A stretch of DNA of 64,000 nt, from positions 4,475,001-4,539,000 of the forward strand of contig NZ_CP076668.1 in the NCBI RefSeq assembly GCF_018968705.1, written 5' to 3'. Each line of letters begins with the position of its first letter. The stretch's first letter is position 1. The notes under the pieces are model-generated. The model was not told where the DNA came from, did not search any database, and saw nothing but the letters and a program-made list of their open reading frames with translations. Positions 60,029 to 64,000 of the stretch are shown here, in pieces. The translations under genes and the position numbers were made by a program. The DNA comes from Pseudomonas lijiangensis (lineage in GTDB: Bacteria > Pseudomonadota > Gammaproteobacteria > Pseudomonadales > Pseudomonadaceae).

Positions 60029-60340
60029 GATAATTTTCTCGATATTCCATTATTAAAAAACAGGGCTCTCTGCCACTGACAAGCCGGACATAATCATCAG
60101 AAAACACAAACATCAATCCCGACCGGCCTAAAAAGAGAAACTTCCTACAAAGTATAAAACCTGCACCATTACGCACCCGCTCGGCCCGATTCAACGAGTA
60201 AGAGATGGCTCCCGTTCTTTAGCTTGAGAACAGCGTCTCACTACGCCCCTTTCTCGGAAATATCCCACAACATCATCAGGACAAGTTTTACTTTCAGCAG
60301 CCGCTAATAACAGGGAGTCAACCCAATAAAGGAGCAAGAT
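60029..60340. other. Divergent promoter region of S1 and paralog C1
   Basis: This 312-bp AT-rich region lies between S1 and C1. It contains TTCCTACA at 60142-60149 and TCCCACA at 60263-60269. Its right 140 bp is repeated almost unchanged before C2 and C3. The left part resembles the region upstream of the second exported gene (GCCACTGACA...). No HrpL box was found. Confidence 0.6.
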
Positions 60341-61027
60341 ATGAATATCGGCAGCGTCGTATCAACTGTAGTGAAACCTCAACTATCTTCTGTTCAGCCT
60401 GGTGCTTCAACATCCATGAAAGCGGCTGCTCCAGAAGCAGAGCCCGGTATGAGCGCCAAAGAGGCACGGGCCAAAGAGTTTTATACGCGGGAGGAAGAGC
60501 CATGGGAGGGGAAATTTTATATATATGGTGACGACTTTATAAAATCAGAAAAACGCCCCATGACTAAAGAAATCTATCTAGGAAGCCTGGAATCGAGTGC
60601 ATGGATCAATATGACTATCCAGCAAAGCTACTACGATAGTTTTAGAAAGGAGCTTGTCGAACTGAGGCCAGACCTTGCCAGCAAAGGCTTCGGCTATACA
60701 TTGGGAGACGATGCCCAGATAAAAATAATCTCGTATGAAAATAGCCTGAACGAGGATGAGATAAAGTGGCTTACCAAGACACTTAACAATATTGAAGACT
60801 TCAAGGAAAGCGTTCAGTCTCATGCAAGAACCCTGATGAAACTTGTCGACCATGACACAGAAAAATTTGGCGGAAAATACATTCTGAACCTCATGAACTT
60901 TCAAGACACTATTGATTACGGAAAAATCGTAGCCATCAGAAAAAATGACCTGAGCGAAGAGTGGATACGACAAATCCATGAGAATGCAGAGAAACGAGAG
61001 CCCTCACTGATTGATATCAGGGCTTGA
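60341..61027 (+). CDS. Tandem paralog C1, unknown family
   Basis: The 228-residue protein starts at ATG 60341 with AAAGGAG at ideal spacing. The N-terminus (MNIGSVVSTVVKPQLSSVQP) is Ser/Gln/Val rich and uncharged apart from one Lys. Residues 37-55 are helical and charged. Residues 56-95 are the most variable part. The rest (GYTLGDDAQIKIISYENSLN, WLTKTLNNIEDFKES, YILNLMNFQDTIDYGKIV) is strongly conserved. There is no standard signal peptide or membrane segment. Its GC content is visibly lower than that of core genes. I do not recognise the family. Confidence 0.75.
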   Translation: MNIGSVVSTVVKPQLSSVQPGASTSMKAAAPEAEPGMSAKEARAKEFYTREEEPWEGKFYIYGDDFIKSEKRPMTKEIYLGSLESSAWINMTIQQSYYDSFRKELVELRPDLASKGFGYTLGDDAQIKIISYENSLNEDEIKWLTKTLNNIEDFKESVQSHARTLMKLVDHDTEKFGGKYILNLMNFQDTIDYGKIVAIRKNDLSEEWIRQIHENAEKREPSLIDIRA

Positions 61028-61185
61028 TTGATAAAAGACTGCATCACCGCAACAGGCAGCTCCCAGTCGTGAGAACAGCGTCTCATGAAAGTACCTTCTC
61101 GGAACTTTCCCACATGGTTATCAGGACAAGTTTTACTTTCAGCGGCCGCTACTGACAGGGAGTCAACCCAATAAAGGAGCAAGAT
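61028..61185. repeat. 158-bp spacer between C1 and C2, first copy
   Basis: It is nearly identical to the spacer at 61873-62030 and is homologous over its last 140 bp to the region before C1. It includes GAGAACAGCG, GGAACTTTCCCACA and the leader ending AAAGGAGCAAGATATG. Each paralog therefore carries its own upstream region. Confidence 0.9.
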
Positions 61186-61872
61186 ATGAATATCGGCAGC
61201 GTTGTATCAACCGCAGTTAAACCTCAACTACCTTCTGTTCAGCCTGGTGTTTCAACGCCCATGAAAACGGCTGCCCCGGAAGCAGAGTCCGCCCTGAGCG
61301 CCAAAGAGGCACGGGCCAAAGCATTTTATACCCGGGAGGAAGAGCCATGGAAGAACAGGCTTTACTACAGTTGTTCTGGAGACCCTGACGAAGTCGGGAC
61401 TCCCATGACCAAAGAAATTTTTCTGGGCTTTGAAGAAATGCGCGCCACCTCATTCCTTTCTCTTCAACAGTCCTATTACGATCGTTTCAGAAAAGAACTC
61501 ATCGAGTTGAAACCGGATCTGGCGAAAAAAGGCTTTAGCTATACCCTTGGTGATGATGCTCAAATAAAAGTAATCTCATATGAAAACAGCCTGAGTGAGG
61601 ATGAGATAAAGTGGCTTACCAAGACACTTAATAATATTGAAGACTTCAAGGAAAGCGTTCAACTCCATGCTAAAAGCATGATGATTCTGGTGGATCACGA
61701 CACAGAAACATTTGGGGGAAAATACAATCTTAATCTCATGAATTTTCAAGACACCATTGATTACGGAAAAATCGTATCCGTCAGAAAAAATGACCTGAGC
61801 GAAGAGTGGATACGACAAATCCATGAGAATGCAGAGAAACGAGAGCCCTCACTGATTGATATCAGGGCTTGA
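61186..61872 (+). CDS. Tandem paralog C2, unknown family
   Basis: This is again exactly 228 residues. Residues 1-55 are almost the same as in C3 (MNIGSVVSTAVKPQLPSVQP), the middle is its own (RLYYSCSGDPDEVGTPMTKE), and the last 60 residues equal C1 (IRQIHENAEKREPSLIDIRA). This mosaic pattern suggests gene conversion. The same AAAGGAG site precedes the start. Function unknown. Confidence 0.75.
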   Translation: MNIGSVVSTAVKPQLPSVQPGVSTPMKTAAPEAESALSAKEARAKAFYTREEEPWKNRLYYSCSGDPDEVGTPMTKEIFLGFEEMRATSFLSLQQSYYDRFRKELIELKPDLAKKGFSYTLGDDAQIKVISYENSLSEDEIKWLTKTLNNIEDFKESVQLHAKSMMILVDHDTETFGGKYNLNLMNFQDTIDYGKIVSVRKNDLSEEWIRQIHENAEKREPSLIDIRA

Positions 61873-62030
61873 TTGATAAAAGACTGCATCACCGCAACAG
61901 GTAGCTCCCAGTCGTGAGAACAGCGCCTCATGAAAGCACCTTCTCGGAACTTTCCCACAAGGTTATCAGGACAAGTTTTACTTTCAGCGGCCGCTACTAA
62001 CAGGGAGTCAACCCAATAAAGGAGCAAGAT
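61873..62030. repeat. 158-bp spacer between C2 and C3, second copy
   Basis: It differs from 61028-61185 at only a few positions. With the paralog genes it makes an exact 845-bp period (starts at 60341, 61186 and 62031). Confidence 0.9.
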
Positions 62031-62717
62031 ATGAATATCGGCAGCGTTGTATCAACCGCAGTTAAACCTCAACTACCTTCTGTTCAGCCTGGTGTTTCAA
62101 CGCCCATAAAAACGGCTGCCCCAGAAGCAGAGTCCGCCCTGAGCGCCAAAGAGGCACGAGCCAAAGCGTTTTATACTCGGGAGGAAGAGCCGTGGAAGGG
62201 AAAATTTTACAATTATGGCGACAACTTTATAAAATCAGAAGAGCGCCCCATGACCAAAGATTTCTATCTAGGTCAACTAGAAACGGATGCCTCGATAGAT
62301 TTGACTCTTATGCAATGTTACTACGATGACTTTAGAAAAGAGCTTGTCGAGCTGAGGCCAGACCTGGCCAACAAAGGTTTCGGCTATACACTGGGAGACG
62401 ATGCCCAGATAAAAGTAATCTCGTATGAAAACAGCCTGAATGAGGATGAGATAAAATGGCTTACCAAGACACTTAACAACATTGAAGAACTCAAGGAAAA
62501 CGTTATCTCCCATGCCAAAATCATGATGGAGCTTGTCGATCATGACACAGAGAAGTTTGGCGGCAAATACATTCTGAACCTCATGAATTTTCAAGACACC
62601 ATCGACTACGGAAAAGTCGTGGCTGTCAGAAGAAATGAGATGAGTGATGAATGGGTACGACAGATTCATCAAAATGCAGAGAAACGAGAGCCATCATTGA
62701 TTGATATCAGGGCTTGA
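62031..62717 (+). CDS. Tandem paralog C3, unknown family
   Basis: The 228-residue protein shares the N-terminus of C2, while its middle (KFYNYGDNFIKSEERPMTKD) is like C1. Its C-terminus has diverged (RRNEMSDEWVRQIHQNAEKR). It is the last copy and the only one followed by a clear terminator. Function unknown. Confidence 0.75.
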   Translation: MNIGSVVSTAVKPQLPSVQPGVSTPIKTAAPEAESALSAKEARAKAFYTREEEPWKGKFYNYGDNFIKSEERPMTKDFYLGQLETDASIDLTLMQCYYDDFRKELVELRPDLANKGFGYTLGDDAQIKVISYENSLNEDEIKWLTKTLNNIEELKENVISHAKIMMELVDHDTEKFGGKYILNLMNFQDTIDYGKVVAVRRNEMSDEWVRQIHQNAEKREPSLIDIRA

Positions 62718-62726
62718 TTGATAAAG

Positions 62727-62755
62727 AGGTGATCTGCCTCTCAGGCAGATCACCT
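62727..62755. terminator. Terminator between C3 and S2
   Basis: AGGTGATCTGCCT pairs perfectly with AGGCAGATCACCT around a 3-base loop, then TTGTTT. It can end the C1-C3 transcripts and, in reverse, the convergent exported gene. Confidence 0.9.
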
Positions 62756-62775
62756 TGTTTATAGAAAGATGAAGC

Positions 62776-63678
62776 TCAGTTCCTGGACCAATTGATCAGC
62801 GTTCGCTTGCAGATATGCCCAAAATCGTACACATGAGGCTTATCTGCCATACTCTCCAACAATACATTCACTGCACTGTATGTTCCAGCCAGATACTGAG
62901 TGCTCCAGGTATTACGCCCATTGTGTTTATGAACGAAATTACCGGCATAATTACCGCTCTCGCAACGATCAAACTCGAAAAGCTCCGAAATCTTGCCCAT
63001 TGCATCAGAGGTAAAAGTTTTAGGAATTTTTTTCATCCCACGATGGGGCTCCAACTCAAAATACATCACCCCACCCTCCAACGGATAAGCCTTGCTATCA
63101 GTAAATGTCCCCTCAAGCAATGTCTTCGTAAAAGCCTGCGTAGCCAGGAAAGGTGGCTTGGTCAAACCATAAGGTATTTTCAGAAAGCCCTCTTCATGAT
63201 GAAGTTCATAGCGCATATGGGGGTACGAGCCGAAAACGATACGGTAGCCTGCCTTATCAAAAACAGCCCCCTCAGAAGCCATCACCCGGATATTGATCCG
63301 TGCGCCCGGTTTCAAACTCCGGATAGCCTCAGGCCCGCTGTATCTCTTGAGTACCCACTTGCCACCATCAACCTGATACTCGACTTTCCATGCGCGATTC
63401 AATGCACCGAGCCCCGGCGTTGCGAGCAGTACATCCTGACCGCGAACCGCTGTGAAAGTATAACGGTCGACCGAGGTGACGCTCTGCAATGTCTGTTCGA
63501 TCTGATGAATACGGTCGCTCAATACCGTAAACGCTTCGCCGTCGATCTCTTGCACTTGGGCAGCAGTCGAAGCGGAAGGCTCGACAGCCCCTTCAGTCTG
63601 CGCGAGGGAATGACATGAAAACACCCATAACACTCCGGATAAAAACGCAGGGTAAAACCAGTTCCTGTTTTTGTTCAT
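62776..63678 (-). CDS. Exported protein S2, paralog of S1
   Basis: The 300-residue precursor starts at ATG 63678 behind AAGGAAG, giving the signal peptide MNKNRNWFYPAFLSGVLWVF and a likely cleavage after LAQ. It shares with S1 the blocks VRGQDVLLATPG, WKVEYQVDGGKW, GSYPHMRYELHHEEGFLKIP and PYGLTKPPFLATQAFTKTLL, plus both C-terminal cysteines (FDRCESG and GHICKRTL). It is convergent with C3. Family and function unknown. Confidence 0.75.
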   Translation of the reverse strand: MNKNRNWFYPAFLSGVLWVFSCHSLAQTEGAVEPSASTAAQVQEIDGEAFTVLSDRIHQIEQTLQSVTSVDRYTFTAVRGQDVLLATPGLGALNRAWKVEYQVDGGKWVLKRYSGPEAIRSLKPGARINIRVMASEGAVFDKAGYRIVFGSYPHMRYELHHEEGFLKIPYGLTKPPFLATQAFTKTLLEGTFTDSKAYPLEGGVMYFELEPHRGMKKIPKTFTSDAMGKISELFEFDRCESGNYAGNFVHKHNGRNTWSTQYLAGTYSAVNVLLESMADKPHVYDFGHICKRTLINWSRN

Positions 63679-64000
63679 GATAACTTCCTTGGTATTTATT
63701 TTATGCCGGGCACCCTTGCCACTGACAGGCTGAAAATAATCACCAAGTTCCATCAGGTTCAATCCCGAATAAAATAAAAGGAATACTCCTACATACTGTA
63801 ATTTCAGAGATAACTGACGCCTTTGCGGGCAACATCCTTATCCATGAATAACGATACAGTGAAGGAACCATCCCCCCTTCTGCCCGAAATGTCCCACACC
63901 CCAAGACATTTTTTCCCGCCGCCCCGGCCAGCGTCTAAGCTTGAGACAAGTGCGACTACAGGGTGACCGGGCCAATCGATCATGGGCGTATTACGGCATT
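63679..64000. other. Region upstream of S2 to the window edge
   Basis: This 322-bp region mirrors the S1/C1 promoter region: GCCACTGACAGGC near the S2 side, TCCTACA near 63788, TCCCACA at 63892-63898, and ACAGGG...CCAAT near the edge. An ATG at 63982 with no ribosome binding site is followed by only 19 bases. The pattern suggests that another divergent gene starts at or beyond the edge. Confidence 0.5.

Noticed and set aside
60029..61185. HrpL-dependent (hrp box) promoters before the C genes
   Set aside because: GGAAC and CCAC occur, but only 3-5 bases apart (and 24 apart at the right edge) instead of 15-16, so the promoter pattern does not fit.

Overview
The window reads as chromosomal DNA of a Pseudomonas. 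The P. syringae complex is my best guess, but species is not proven. The evidence is the block argG-motY-pyrC-rnt-bfd-bfrB-grxD, the neighbourhood nth plus a PA3496-like gene, glpFKRD, aatJQMP-aauSR, an OprD porin, Pseudomonas-type REP palindromes and moderately high GC. No rRNA, tRNA, CRISPR array, prophage or insertion sequence was seen.

Layout. 0-6.4 kb: end of a basic amino acid ABC operon (aotO-aotP), a small proline-rich protein, dcd, a cold-shock gene, a 7-bp tandem repeat, apbC and metG. 6.5-11.1 kb: an unusual rnf operon (A, B, D, G, E without C) followed by nth and a PA3496-like gene. 11.2-13.7 kb: an AT-rich stretch with a BvgA-like orphan response regulator and an unknown helix-turn-helix protein. 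13.9-25.1 kb: arginine and pyrimidine synthesis, motY, iron storage, a monothiol glutaredoxin, a molybdopterin enzyme, argF and an ABC ATPase. 25.4-30.4 kb: the glycerol regulon with GlpR operators. 30.5-37.7 kb: the acidic amino acid ABC transporter with its sigma54 promoter, AauR sites and two-component system, then glpM. 37.8-45.5 kb: a 5-oxoproline type locus (GntR regulator, NRAMP-like transporter, pxpA, fused pxpBC, a biotin carboxylase/BCCP protein, an OprD porin). 45.6-59.0 kb: a chemoreceptor, a DsbA-family gene broken by one nonsense codon, metE/metR, a MITE-like element, ddlA, Zur-type rpmE2, an FMN glutamate synthase-like protein and an OpgC-like protein. 59.1-64.0 kb: an undescribed low-GC locus of three tandem 228-residue paralogs on an exact 845-bp period, flanked by two paralogous exported proteins.

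The two most unusual regions are these. The rnf operon lacks rnfC, has lost three of the four cysteines expected to hold the RnfA/RnfE iron-sulphur centre, and its RnfB has no membrane anchor but ends in a tail that looks like the RnfC C-terminus. The 59-64 kb locus looks like a repeatedly duplicated two-component module (exported protein plus small cytosolic or secreted protein) with a diversified centre in the small protein and signs of gene conversion. The pxp locus also deserves attention: the fused PxpBC protein and the adjacent biotin carboxylase/BCCP protein together supply the domain set of a urea-carboxylase-like enzyme.
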